A stretch of DNA of 64,000 nt, taken from Micractinium sp. NFX-FRZ (lineage: Eukaryota > Chlorophyta > Trebouxiophyceae > Chlorellales > Chlorellaceae). The notes under the pieces are model-generated. The model did no database searches, was not told where the DNA came from, and was given only the letters and a program-made list of their open reading frames with translations. Positions 31,601-42,435 of the stretch are shown in pieces; the stretch's first letter is position 1; each line of letters opens with the position of its first letter. The stretch is taken from contig JAPTJF010000020.1 in assembly GCA_029339195.1 (NCBI GenBank), forward strand, positions 1-64,000, in the 5' to 3' direction. Position numbers and translations under genes: made by a program.

Positions 31601-34453
31601 TGCACGGAGCGCCCGAAATTGGTGAAGCCGGAGGGGGCGTCGGTGGCACGGGTGGAGCCCACTACAGGCGAGGGATGGGATGCAAGGGAGGATTCGAGGT
31701 TGGTGCGGGGATGGGAAAGGGTGACCAAGGTGGGCAGGCATACAGGCGGGTGAGCCCGAGAGGGCGTTGGTGGCAACGGGAAGGGCTTGGTGCAGGACAG
31801 GTGCAGCTGGTACATTGATGTTTCGAGAGGGTGGGTGGGCAAGGCAGGGCAAGCAGCACACGCTGGCGAGGCCTGAGAACTGGGCTCAGAGTCAGAGCCC
31901 AGTGCAGAGGGGCACTACAGGGTGGTGTACAGGGATGTTACAACGCCTAGCCCAGTAGCAGAGTAGCATGCTCAGGTGCACCCAGCACAGCGCCCACTCT
32001 GCCTGCCCTCCCCCGTCTGGCGCCCTCACCCGCAATGATGTTGGGCAGCTCGTACCCATCTGGGTACCCCGGCACCTCGTCGCTGCTCCTGGCGGCGTTG
32101 TCGGCGGCGGCAACAAACAGGATGCCGGCACGCTCCAGCTTGGAAATCTGGTCGTACTCCACCTGGGAGTACGTGTTGGAGCCTGCAATTAGGTGGCAAT
32201 CGAAACAGCACAGGGTGAACTGTGGGGAAACAAGCAGGATGCCAGCATGCTGACGCCAGCATGCTCCAAATGTACAATGTTGACTGTGCACAGGTGCCAT
32301 CCACAGTCCCAAGGAGCCGGCACGCACGGCAGCTGCCCTGCAGCTTCCCGCCTCACCGTAGCTTGCGCTGATGATGTGCACGCCCGCCTGCAAAACAAGA
32401 GGGCAGCGAAGCGGCAGCAGACGGTGCGGTGTGGTCAAGGGGCCGCACAGCGACTGCAGCAGGGTGGCGCAGGCTTGTGCACCGCCTTGCATGCATGGCA
32501 GCTGACTGGTGCCTTTGGCTTGATTGGCTGTTGGCTTCTCAACCCCACGCCCTCGGGCTGTAATTTTCATTTCCTTCTTCTTCTTCACCGCCTTGCATGC
32601 ACGGTCAAAGTTAGCTGAGGGCTCAAGGCCGCGCCCATGATGGCCACGGGCTGTGCCCCATGCCTCACCTGTCGGCATAGGTAGTAGCAGTCCAGCAGTG
32701 ATGACATCGCAAAGCCGCTGCAGGGGCAGGGGCGGGGGTTGCGGGGGTCCTTGGGGGACGAAGGTGGCATCTGGGGGCCGCAACTTGCACCGCACTGCCA
32801 ACTGGGCGTCACCCTGCTAGGCAGTATCAACGGCGCCGTGCCTGGCCAGCCCCGCACATGGGTCTGGTGGTGCCCTGGCAGGGTTAAGTCTTGCACAGCT
32901 GCTGGTGCCCCACCCACAACCTTGCTTGCGGGCGCCGGCACTCACTTGTCCCTGGCGCCTTTACATATCCAGAGGCCCACACTCCAAGCCACGCCGGTGA
33001 CACCCCTCTTGTTGTGCCCCACGGCGCCCACCGTCCCCGCTGTGTGGGTCCCGTGGCCCTGAGAGTCTGCATGTTGAGAGGGAGGGTTGCACGCGCAGGT
33101 GGGCGGGCTGCCAGTGGGGGCCACCGGATGGGTGCAGCTGCCCAGGCAGGTGGGCGGGCGGGCCCAATCTTGCTCACAGCGATTGGTATGGCTGCTCAGC
33201 AGGCATGCCGTTTGCTAGATCAGACTGCCAATTCCAATGTGACCCACACATGCAGCCACGGGTGCCGACAGCCAAGGCCCAGCAGGCCCGACCCCTCCCA
33301 GCGGATGCCCACCCACCCACCACTGAAATCGGCGTATAAGGCAGTGCCTGGCCGCGGCATCGATCCGTTGTATTCGGCCCTGCGCAGCCACAAAGGGGTG
33401 GCTGATGGTGAGCGCCCAGCTGGGCAAACCCAAGGCAGTACACGCAAAGTACCCAGAGAAGGCCACCGCAGGATCAAGGCAGGACACGCAGAGGGCCGAG
33501 AGATGACCACAGCGAGCCCCTGCCGACACGAGGCCGGGCGCGTGCTGCTTTGACGCTGCAGAGTTTCAAACCCTCGCCGTCGCGCTGACTGTAACCGCTG
33601 CACTCACCTAGACTGAAGTCTGCATGCAGCAGTGCACCTACCACCTCAGCTTCCCCACGCTGCCACCAACCGCAAAACTGCTCTGAGCCACACCGCAGCG
33701 CGCCACCAAAGCCCAGCCCACCTGTTGGCTCCCCCAACAATGTTTTGGCGCAGGTCCTCGTGCGTGCGGCGCGCCCCCGTGTCAATCATGCACACACGCG
33801 TCTGCAGCAGGGGTGGAGGAGGCGCGGCAGGCGGGAGGGTGACAGACGGTGTACGGCGGAAGATGCGGGGCAGTGAAGTGTGTGTGTGTGTGTGTGTATG
33901 TGGCAGACGGGCAGTCCCCGGGGCACCGGCTGCATTACGGCAGCAGGGAAGGCGGCAGGGGAGTGCAGGCAGCCGCATGAGCAGCAGCGCGAGTGCGAGC
34001 ACTGGCAGGGGGCACTCACACCGGCACTTGGCACGGTTCCCCTCTCAAGCCCGCCTGCCTACCCGCCTGCCTGCCTACCCACCTGCCTGCCCGCCCGCCT
34101 GCCTGAGCACCACCTAGTAAGCTCTGACCTCACGCTGCGGCCCCACCATGCGCCAGCAGGTCACGCCACAATGGCAGGGGCGGCACACTGTCATCCATCA
34201 AACAGTAACACATGGGCCCAACATCCAGCACAGGCCTGGCCGCCTGCCGCCTGCCTGCCTGCCCCTCTTCCCACCTGCCCGCCTGCCTCACCTGGCGGGA
34301 CCCCACTGTGAGCCCCCATGCGGTGGGCGCCTGCACCTGCGGCAGGTGCCACATGCCGCTGCTGTCTTTGGAGGGCGCGTAGCGCGGGTCATTGGGCTGC
34401 CTGGGGGCGCCCCAGCTGAGGCTGGCGGCACCTGCTGCTGACGCCTGCCCCAG

Positions 34454-34503
<50 letters not shown>

Positions 34504-35363
34504 ATGAGCGTGAGAATGGGAAGGATGACAATGTGGGCACCTCTCGGGTGTACCGGTAGACGTCTGGCTCTGCCAGCTCGACATCTGCAGCGGCCAAGTG
34601 CGCACGTGTATTTGGACGCTGTGTTTTTGACAGGTTTCCAGTTGAAGGCGTGGCGCGATAACCACAGGCCGTTCAGCACCCAGCACCCAGCAGAGCCGGG
34701 GTTGGGAGCTGCAGCACGGCGCACCAAAGCCCAGGCAGAGGCACCGCCCCGCTCCGCTGCCCCGCCCACGCACCTGGGTTTTTCCTCAGCTCTGCCAGCT
34801 TCTGTTCCACGCTGCTGCCATCTGTAATGGTGAACACATACACCGCATCCGGGGGCAAACCTCTCGGTGCGGCGGCCGCGGTCTTCACGCCGCCGCCGCC
34901 ACCTGTCCCGGATTCTGGTGGTGTGACCGATACCGCGTGGTGCTCGCCCGCCAGCCGCGACAGCTGCAGGCCTGCAAGTGGCGCTGCCGCCTGCGCAGAT
35001 GCAACAGCCGCCCCTGTGGACGTCTGTTTGAAGCGCACGAGGATGCGCTTGGAGTGCCAGAGCGGGCGGCGGCCATCAGGGGGCTTGGGCGCTGGGCTGG
35101 CGGCAGCGGCGGCGGCGGCGGCGAGGTGGCGGTGGCTGCCGCTGCTCCCTGGTACATCTAGCGCGGTTTCCGCAGATCTCACCCATCCTGCGGCATGAAG
35201 GACACGGTGTCAAGCCCAGGTGAGCCCGGAAGAGGCCGCGGGCTGTCCAGGAGGTGGTGTTTCACACCTCCGGCCGCTAGTGTTCTCCAGCCCAAAATGT
35301 TTGAGGCGCACCTGATGTGACCAAGAGCAGCACGAGTGCCCAAAACGACGGCATGGGTCTCAT
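25692..35363 (-). CDS. Secreted subtilase B, PAN-like, two PPC-like modules, Pro-rich tail
   Basis: Twenty exons give 1410 residues: 35363-35312, 35187-34774, 34584-34292, 33801-33722, 33379-33321, 33066-32946, 32717-32669, 32387-32357, 32182-32030, 31661-31445, 31250-31117, 30782-30683, 30427-30380, 29921-29769, 29365-29254, 28926-28848, 28632-28521, 28123-27932, 27688-27583, 27419-25692. It has a signal peptide (MRPMPSFWALVLLLVTSG), an I9-type propeptide (RILVRFKQT) and an S8 domain with Asp260 (MIDTG), His304 (GHGTHTAG), Asn395 (AAADNA) and Ser464 (GNSMATP). A PAN-like module spans about 535-635, two PPC-like modules span about 636-956, and the SPPPP tail runs about 450 residues. It is a tandem paralogue of subtilase A, with most exon positions and phases shared. 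Differences are an extra intron after the Asp motif, one fewer PPC-like module, a fused last exon, and Asp in place of Gly before the oxyanion-hole Asn. Wall or sporangium processing is a possible role by analogy with other algal subtilases, not shown here. Confidence 0.9.
25700..27050 (-). repeat. Coding minisatellite, Ser-Pro-rich tail of subtilase B
   Basis: About 1.35 kb of SPPPP/SPxPPPP repeats, with G-rich units such as GAGGGGCTGGGTGGGGGCGG on the plus strand. The right-hand third (26700-27050) is more diverged (PKP, PRP, PNP units), consistent with older units at the domain edge and younger, more uniform ones toward the C-terminus. Confidence 0.85.
27508..27545. repeat. (CAGCA)n pentanucleotide microsatellite
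   Basis: About seven pentamer units in subtilase B intron 19. The same pentamer recurs in shorter form at 39446-39490, 51727-51750 and 63383-63420, so it is a common microsatellite class in this genome. Confidence 0.85.
28218..28245 (-). repeat. Decayed copy of subtilase B exon 18 start
   Basis: CCGTGTTGTTACCCCTGG resembles GCTGTTGTTGCCCCTGCA at the true acceptor of exon 18 (28123). On the minus strand it reads RGNNTAGG against GGNNSAEG. It lies about 115 bases upstream of the real exon in transcription order. Confidence 0.6.
28716..28748 (-). repeat. Decayed copy of subtilase B exon 17 start
   Basis: The minus strand reads PSPAGSLIDS, where the true exon 17 (28632-28521) reads PSPAGSLTASS. 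It sits in the intron between exons 16 and 17 with a nearby AG. Confidence 0.6.
29979..30075 (-). repeat. Decayed copy of subtilase B exon 14 and flank
   Basis: The minus strand reads TYFWNVPGNCLHMCKSA, against TYFWNAPGNCLHMDKSA in exon 14 (29921-29769). The upstream intronic flank is copied too (GGAGAAGCAGGC and neighbours), giving a tandem period of about 110 bases. The copy still has an AG acceptor, so alternative or exclusive use is possible. Confidence 0.82.
31016..31117. repeat. 55-bp tandem duplication at subtilase B exon 11 donor
   Basis: Two units, 31016-31070 and 31071-31117, share CCTGCGTGCACTAAACCACT and the following bases. The second unit ends at the exon 11 donor (31117), so the donor GT is duplicated inside the intron at about 31062. 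Confidence 0.85.
33606..33634 (-). repeat. Decayed copy of subtilase B exon 5 end
   Basis: The minus strand reads LLHADFSLG next to a GT, against ALYADFSGG at the end of exon 5 (33379-33321). It lies in the intron between exons 4 and 5. Confidence 0.55.
33879..33900. repeat. (GT)n microsatellite
   Basis: About ten GT units in subtilase B intron 3. Confidence 0.9.
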
Positions 35364-35965
35364 GTGGCGACCGTCAACCCCGTATCGTGCGGCGACATTG
35401 TAAACAGTTTTGATCGGTGCCTAATGTTTAACCGCAGGCGTGCAAGGATTAATCAACGCCTCCTGCAGGCGGCACATGTCCGTGGCGTGCATGCTGCGCA
35501 AGTTCAGCGCTAAACTCCCCACCGCCGTTAGTTTTGCTCCAAAAGGGGTAGGTGACATCGCCAGCCGCCGCAGACGCTCTCGGCACAAGTCTTGCGACGG
35601 CTGTCTCCCACCGCTGTCTTTATCAGCCTTAGATAGCGACTCCGAGACGCCCTGAATGGCCGCTGGAGCGCTTAGAGCCTGTAGGTGAGGCGCCAAGGTG
35701 CAAGCGGCCACCCAACGGCGAGGGCTCAACCCAACGCTCAAAAAGCCGCCTCGCAGCCCGCCTCTGCGCTGGGCAGGGGGCACGGGTTGGCGAGCACCGC
35801 GCAAGAGGCGGCCCGTCGACGGCTCCTGACGGCCTCAGCGCGTGGGGTTGGCGCCGCCCGCCGGCGCAGTGGTGTGCGGCAGGTGCGCCTGGTGCGCTTG
35901 CGCCCTCTGAACCTTGCTCACTTCTCCACCCTGGACTCCCACCTGCAGACTAGATTGAGCTGAGG
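35364..35965. other. Divergent promoter region, subtilase B and lipase
   Basis: Subtilase B (minus) and the lipase (plus) start 602 bases apart and must share this interval for their promoters. I see no TATA box. A minus-strand open frame at 35421-35804 (127 codons) and a plus-strand frame at 35440-35655 overlap each other; neither has a recognisable domain and both are left uncalled. Confidence 0.5.
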
Positions 35966-38900
35966 ATGCGTTCCAACCTCGTGCTGCCGCTGCTTCTGCT
36001 GCTTCTGTTGGCGGCACACACATTCTCGGCAGGTGAGACGCTTTGCCCGCCGGCGCTCATTTTGCCTGCAATCGCCTTGCTTCCAGCCCTGCCTGCACAA
36101 CAGAACAGAGGCTCAACCCACGTGCTGGCCTGGCCTCACCTTCTTGTTCAGGGGCGGCCTCGCCAGCGCGTCAAACACGCCTGACCGGTGAGCGCACCCT
36201 CCTACCGGGGCCCGCGGGTGCCGTCGGCAGCAGCAGCAGCAGCAGCAGCGATGCCTCTGGCGCTGCAACATACGATGCCCACTGGTGGGCACAGCAGCAG
36301 CAGCCGCCGCAGCCGAGCTGGTGGCAGCGCTGGCTGCCGCACTGGTCCTGGGGCAGCAGCGCGGATGCCCTTGGTGAAGAGCACACCGTGCGGATTGCGC
36401 CTCAGCTCCCTAGCGGTGGCGGCCTTGCGGCGGCAGCCGAGGTGACCCTGGCAGCGTCCACCCTGGCTGACGAGTTGGGTGCTGGCGGTTTGACTCCAGC
36501 GGTCAACCCCGCCGACCCCGGGGACAACAGCTACTTCAGTTACAACTCCAGCGCCATGACGCCCCTCGTCCCGCTTTGGCTCTCGTGGATGACGGATGCC
36601 GCGCGCATGAACAACCGCTCGCATGGCCTGGATTTCGAGGTGTGCGGCACTTGTTCTTATGTGCACATGGTGACGTTGGGACGTGATTTGTGCATGCTTA
36701 GAACACCGCCCGTGCGTGTGTTGTGGCACTGCCTGTGACTGTGTGGTGTGCGAGCATGCACGCTCGCTTACATGTGCGTACAAGTCAGTGGGGTTGGTTT
36801 GTTGTTGCGGGCCTACCTCATCCATGATAACTGCCGCCACACTGCCCGCAACGTGTGGCTGCTGCCCAGCCATGCGGCCGTCCCCTACACCTCCCTCTCC
36901 TCCCAACATCCCTGCCCCCTCTGGCTCTCTTCTTTTGCAACCGCAGACTGCGTGGGTGCTGTCCAGCTACGTGGCCATCTCCTACTGCAACACCTCCTCC
37001 ATCGCCACCTGGAATTGCTCGCGCTGCGGCGGCATGTCGGCAGGGTTTGAGCCTGAGGAGGTCAGTGGATGCTGGGCAAAGAGCAGGCCCTCGTGGGTCG
37101 TCTTGACAGCAGGTGGCGACGCCGGCAGCAGTGGGATATCACGGGCACAGCAGTGAGAGGGAAGACAGAACCTTGTAGGTGGAGGGTTAAGGCTGATTGG
37201 ATCAGGTACACTCAGCTGGGCTTGACTGAGCTGTAGCATCCACTGAGGAGGCCATCTTGTGCCATGCTTGGCAAGTTGGGCGTGCGCTGTCGCCTCCCAG
37301 CTGCAGCTCGCGCGCAGCCGCCCAGCTGGCATGCCTCCGTTATATTGCTTACCCTGCGCCTGTGCCCGCTCCTCCATCACCACTGCAGGTGGTGTTTGAT
37401 GCTGCCTGGGACCTGCAAGGGTTTGTGGGGTACAGCGCGCCGCTGGATGCCATCGTCATCGCCTTCAGGGGCACCGACTCGCACAGCATCTACAACTGGT
37501 GGGTGCAGTAATGGCTTGGTAGAGGAGGCTGCCTGGCTGGCACCACTTGCCTGACCTGGCGCCTGCATCTTGTTTGACGTATGGCGGCACTGGTGCCGCC
37601 AGGCATGCAGGCAGGGTCACCGCCTAGCTTCAGCTGCTGCTGCGGGCGCACGCGTGCCCTCGGACCGCCGCACCCCCCAAGTTCTGCGCTCTCTCGCCCC
37701 CGCCAAGGCCCCGCCCCGCCGCCCCGCCCGCCCTCTCCCACGCCTGCAGGGTGCAGAACATGCGCACGTGGCGCACCGACCTGGCGCTCAACTTCCCGGG
37801 CGCCCCAGTGGGTGCCCTTGTTCACGGCGGCTTCTTCTACTCCTACAACAGCTCGGCACTGGCCACCAACATCAGCGCAGCGGTGCTGCGCCTGCGGGAG
37901 CGCCACCCTGGCAAGACCATCTACGTCACGGGGCACAGGTGCGGCGGCGGCGGTGCGGCGCAGGCGGGTGGGTGTCAGCAGTGTGCGCACGGGCAGGCGG
38001 CATTGAGAAGCACCCGGGCGTGATTGATGCCCTGCCAGCGCAACACCCGCAAGCCCACCTGCCCTGCCCACGCTCGTGGCCTCCCTACCATGCACTGGCA
38101 GCACTTGGAGCAAGCATGTGGCGTGCTGGCCACACCGTGCGTGCAGCCAGCACACATACCGACACCTGCCTGCCTGCCTGCGTGGCCCTGCCATGTCGCT
38201 GCAGCATGGGCGGCGCTCTGGCCACGCTGTGCGCGCTGGACATGCGGCAGAACTTGGGCGCCCCCGACGTGCGCCTCTACACCTTTGGCTCGCCCCGTGT
38301 CGGCAACGCCATCTTCGCACAGTGGTTCGAGCAGCAGATCAAGGTGCGTGCACGGCAAACGGGCACAATTGGCGCGCCTGCTCACAGCTGGGATGTGACC
38401 ATCACCCAACACCTTTGGATGCCAAACCCCCACTCCCTCCTTCCCTTCCCCTGCCATCAACCGTCTTCGACTGGCATGTGCCACGTGTGTGCAGGTGCAC
38501 TGGCTGGCTCCTCCCCTGTGCCTTTCCCGCCATCAACCATCTTCTGCTGGCATGTGCTTGCCACCGCGTGTGTGCAGGTGCACTGGCGGTTCACCCACGA
38601 CCGCGACATCGTGCCCAGCGTGCCCCCTGGCTACATGGGGTTCTACCACCTCTCACGAGAGGTGCGCTGCGCCTGGGGCGGGGGCCGGGGGGCAGTGGAA
38701 CAGGGCAGTGGGAAGGGCAGCGGAACCTGCAGTCCCAGTGTTTCAGCTCGTTCTGTGGCCCCCCACCCTGGCTCCTGGGCGCTGCTGCCTGTAAGTGGCA
38801 GTGGTAAAGTGCAGGGAAACGTGCAGGGAAGCTTCATCTCGTGTTGCATCCCGCCCACCCTGGCTCCTGGGCTCTGCTGCCTCTAGGTGGCAGGGGTGCT

Positions 38901-39440
38901 GGGTATTTACCGGTGCAATTCTCCAAGATGCCATGCCGCCGCCTTGCCCTGGTGCGCAGGTGTGGCTGGTGGACCTCATCTTTGGGCGCACCCTGGTGGG
39001 CATCTGCGACGCGACGGGGGAGGACATGGCGTGCCACAACAGCGTGTGCCATCTGGGCCTCTGCTCCTCAGGTGGGTGGGGCAATGAGCCACAGGGTTCA
39101 GGCGGGCAATGTCTTCTGCAACCGTGGGGTTGGTGCATGCTCAGAGCAAGGCATGCCCGGGACACGCAGCAGGGGTGTCGCTGCGGGCTGCCCTCGAGCT
39201 GCTTGGGAGCACGGCGCACTGCCCTGCCTTTTGTAGCAGATACCAGCAGCAGCAGGTGCGTCCTGCCACCCACGCCAGTCTTGTGCAGTTCCCAATCATC
39301 TCGATTGCTTCCCGTCACCACACCTGTGCCGACACCCCCTTCACTCCCCGCCCGCCCGCCTGCCCGCCTGCCTGCCTGCAGTCGCCGACCATCTGCTGTA
39401 CCTCAGTGAGATGTACTCCCCACACCCCCAGGGCTGCTAA
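35966..39440 (+). CDS. Secreted class 3 lipase
   Basis: Exons 35966-36032, 36152-36639, 36947-37060, 37389-37498, 37750-37938, 38205-38343, 38578-38661, 38960-39071 and 39382-39440 give 453 residues. Residues 1-23 form a signal peptide with a long Leu run. The region to about 180 is low-complexity (Ser and Gln runs) and unlike other families. The lipase_3 core then shows VIAFRGTDS, the nucleophile elbow GHSMGG with Ser323 (its codon split by intron 5), YTFGSPRVGN, and the Asp379 (THDRDIVP) and His438 (DHLLYL) typical of the Ser-Asp-His triad. This family hydrolyses acylglycerols or membrane galactolipids; the substrate cannot be read here. A Cys-rich stretch (GICDATGED...CHNSVCHLGLC) lies before the His motif. 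A TGTAA poly(A) signal is at 39947-39951. Confidence 0.92.
38455..38577 (+). repeat. Decayed copy of lipase exon 7 start
   Basis: TGTGTGCAGGTGCACTGGCTGG (about 38486-38507) copies the acceptor and first codons of exon 7 (TGTGTGCAGGTGCACTGGCGG at 38571-38591). The preceding ATCAACCNTCTTC block is copied as well. The unit is about 85 bases and both copies contain AGGT. Confidence 0.8.
38740..38900 (+). repeat. Intronic duplicate in lipase intron 7
   Basis: CACCCTGGCTCCTGGG with the following GCTGCTGCCT occurs at about 38763-38792 and again at 38857-38883, a tandem unit of about 92 bases. Nearby GTGCAGGGAAACGTGCAGGGAAGC is a further small duplication. Confidence 0.7.
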
Positions 39441-39946
39441 CCGCCCACACAGCACAGCCACACAGCACACAGCACACAGCACAGCAGTTCCCCTAGGCAG
39501 CGCACCAGGCTGGCAGCTGGCGTTGCTGCCGCTGCCGCCTTCGGCCCTGTTGCCTTTGAACATCCCGCCTCTCGGCCCCTCCATAGCCCTCTGCTGCAGT
39601 TCTCCCACCCCGCCCAGCTCCCCTCTCCCAAAGGATCCTCACTCCAGTTTTGTCCCCTCCCCCCCGCCCTCCGGAGGAGCATCCCCTTTTGAGACGTGTG
39701 CCACCAACCTTCCCCCTCCCCTGCCTGTATCACCACTGTTACTGCCCCCCCCCCTACCCTGCGCCAGGCTGCCGCCGACCTGTCTGTACCCTTCGTCGCC
39801 GCACCTGCGTGCCTGCCTGCCTGCCCCGTGGATTGCATTTCATGTGTTGCCAAACACACTCTGGGCACCTGTCCCACCCTGCCCTCCTGCTTTTCTTTTA
39901 AGCCAGCCCACCCCCTTTTTCCTGTCGTCTGTATCATGCCTGGACC

Positions 39947-39951
39947 TGTAA
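39947..39951 (+). terminator. TGTAA poly(A) signal, lipase
   Basis: TGTAA on the plus strand, 507 bases downstream of the lipase stop. No other TGTAA is seen between the stop and this site, which supports its use. Confidence 0.6.
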
Positions 39952-39959
39952 GAAGAGCG

Positions 39960-39964
39960 TTACA
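39960..39964 (-). terminator. TGTAA poly(A) signal, amino acid permease
   Basis: TGTAA on the minus strand, 508 bases downstream of the permease stop and only eight bases from the facing lipase signal. Confidence 0.55.
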
Positions 39965-40471
39965 CCTTCCATGTGCAGTGCTGCTGTAGCCGGGTCAGAG
40001 CAAAACGTGGGTTGGGAAAATTCGGCGCACAGGGGCATCTGAAGAGCTGCAATGGATGGCTGCTTAAAACTGCAGTTGCGTTCGTGAAGGAGTTGAGACC
40101 AGGAAGTTTGCATTGTATTGAAATGCAGTAGAGGAAACTGTGATGGAAAAAAGCTGTCGAAAGCTCTTAAAACCAGATTCAGCTGTTGCGGGAGAGAGCA
40201 CAGTGTGTGGGGCGCAGTTCAGCATGCAACGAATCGTTGACATGGACTGGCAGCGTTGGGTTTGGGTTTGAATGTAGGATGGGTGGGGCACGTGAAGTGC
40301 ACGTGGTAGCGCGGGTCAATGCACGGGGCAAACAAAGCAATGTTGCACGGGCACTCTGCCAAGCCTCATGCCACGTGGCTGGGAGCAAGCATGCCACGTG
40401 ACAGGCTGGCCGAGGGTTTTGCCAGCGCAGGCGGGTGCTGCTGGACATGGGCCCAGCCCAGCGCTGCCGGA

Positions 40472-42401
40472 TCAGGCAAAGAATTTGTAGGTCGAGGCGT
40501 TCAGTGCAATGTTGCGCACGGATCCCACCACCGCCAGGGCAGTCACGGCGCCGCAAAAGACGTTGATAGATTGCAGGTACCACCAGCGGGCGCCGGTGAT
40601 GTTGTGTTTGCGGATGTAGACCTGTTTGAAGAGGGGAGGGGAGGGGAGGGGCGGGCAGGGAGGGCGCAGGGAGTGTGAGGGAAAGAACACAGGGCTGAAA
40701 AGAGCCTCACATGAGGGCGGCAGCGGGGCGATGTGGCGGCAGCGCGGGCGGCCACGTGGCAGTTACTAGGTTTGGCGGGGGCTGTGCGGCACAGCAGACG
40801 GCGCAGCACGGCATGCGCAGCGATAGGTCTGCCCCCACCGCCGCCCGACAGGCCGCCAGCACAGCGGCGCGCATACACCACACCGCCTGCCAGCTGGCAC
40901 ACATGGCAGCCCAGCATGCCCAGCACAGCCCCAGCACACCCAGCGGGCGTCCCTCACCTGGATGGGGTACAACACGGACGTCGGCCAATAGACGCACGCT
41001 CCCACCAGTCCAATGATGGAGGTGAAGAAGGGCATACAGGCGGCGATAACGGCGGCCACGGCCACGTAGAATGAGCGGAAAGTGAGGCGGAACCCTGTGG
41101 TGGTGAGGCTGCGAGGCAGCCAGGCGCGCAGCGTCACGCTCTGCCGCACGGTGCGCTCGGAAAACTCAAACACGGGCTGGGAGAGGACAGAGTCTGCGGC
41201 GGGGGTGGGGCGGGGGCATGCACGGCGGCGGGCATCAGTGCCTGTGAGCGGGCGCGGGCGCGGGCGCAGGCAGACAGCCGCCACCGCATCACGTCACATA
41301 CACTCGGGCACGTGGAGCGGCGGCGATGCCAACTGTGTACTATTACTAAAATAAAAACTAAAAAAACTTGTCCCTCCCTTCCCCCACCCACTCACAAGCT
41401 GGAATGACGTGGACAAGGACCATGGCATTGATGGCACGGCTGACCCAGGAGGGCACGATCGAGGGCTCGCCGGTGGGGGTGCACCCAAAGCACGTCAGGA
41501 TGTCGGCGCATGTGGCCGAGCCAAAAGCGGCATACCCCATGGCCGACACCAGCACGTAAAAAGTGGCCACCACGGCAATGGACACGGTCACGGCGCGCTT
41601 CATGTGCCACACGGGGCTGCACCAGAGGGGGGACGGCGGGACGGTCAAGGCGGGGGCAGCGAGCGGTCAGGGTCGGTGCCTGGGGAGGCAAGCGGGCACA
41701 CGTGCGCGCGGGTGGGCGGCGCAGCCTCGACAGCCACCACACACGCGTATGCGCACGGGGGTGGATAGACATTCTCGAGAGCTGTGGTGGGCCTAAAACA
41801 TACCAAGATAAAAACATTTGGGACCTGGTTGGAACCACACCAGCTGGCAAGGCCAGGCCCGCTCACCCCTTGGCGTCTGCCTTCATCGTGTCTGCAATCT
41901 CCACCACGATGAGCGAAAACGAATAAGCAAAGAGGATCGATCCAATCGCGTTGAAGATGCCAAACACCTTGTCAGCCGTGGGCATGGGGGCGCCGCTGAC
42001 GGTGCCGCCGCCCAGGCCATCTGCAGCAGGAGGGTGGGTTGGTGGCAGCCCAGCAGGGCGGTAAGACGCATGAACCGCCAGTGATGGCAGCGCGGGCACT
42101 CGAGAACAGCCCTAGTCTCGACAACCCAATGCAAGTCCCTGTGCTGCCTTAATGCTACTCACATTCGCCGATGTAGACCGCGCTGAGGACAATTGAAATG
42201 ATCGAGTCTGCACCAGGCGGCGGTGGCAGAAGGAAGGCAGCCATTGGTTTTCACCTGCAGAGCTTTGTGCCGCCCCACAATGCATGTTCAAACCAGACCA
42301 AACGGGAGCAGCCGAGGCCACACCCGCCCCAGGGCAGGCAAGGCTGCCGCAGGTGGGTGACACCTGTGCCATCCTCCCGTCCCGCCCCCTGGCACACACG
42401 T

Positions 42402-42435
<34 letters not shown>

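Larger units (their letters stand above)
39441..40471. other. Convergent 3' UTRs of lipase and amino acid permease
   Basis: No coding signal. The lipase 3' UTR enters from the left and the permease 3' UTR from the right, each about 500 bases. 39446-39490 is a CACAG-type microsatellite. The two candidate poly(A) motifs face each other near 39947-39964. Confidence 0.7.
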
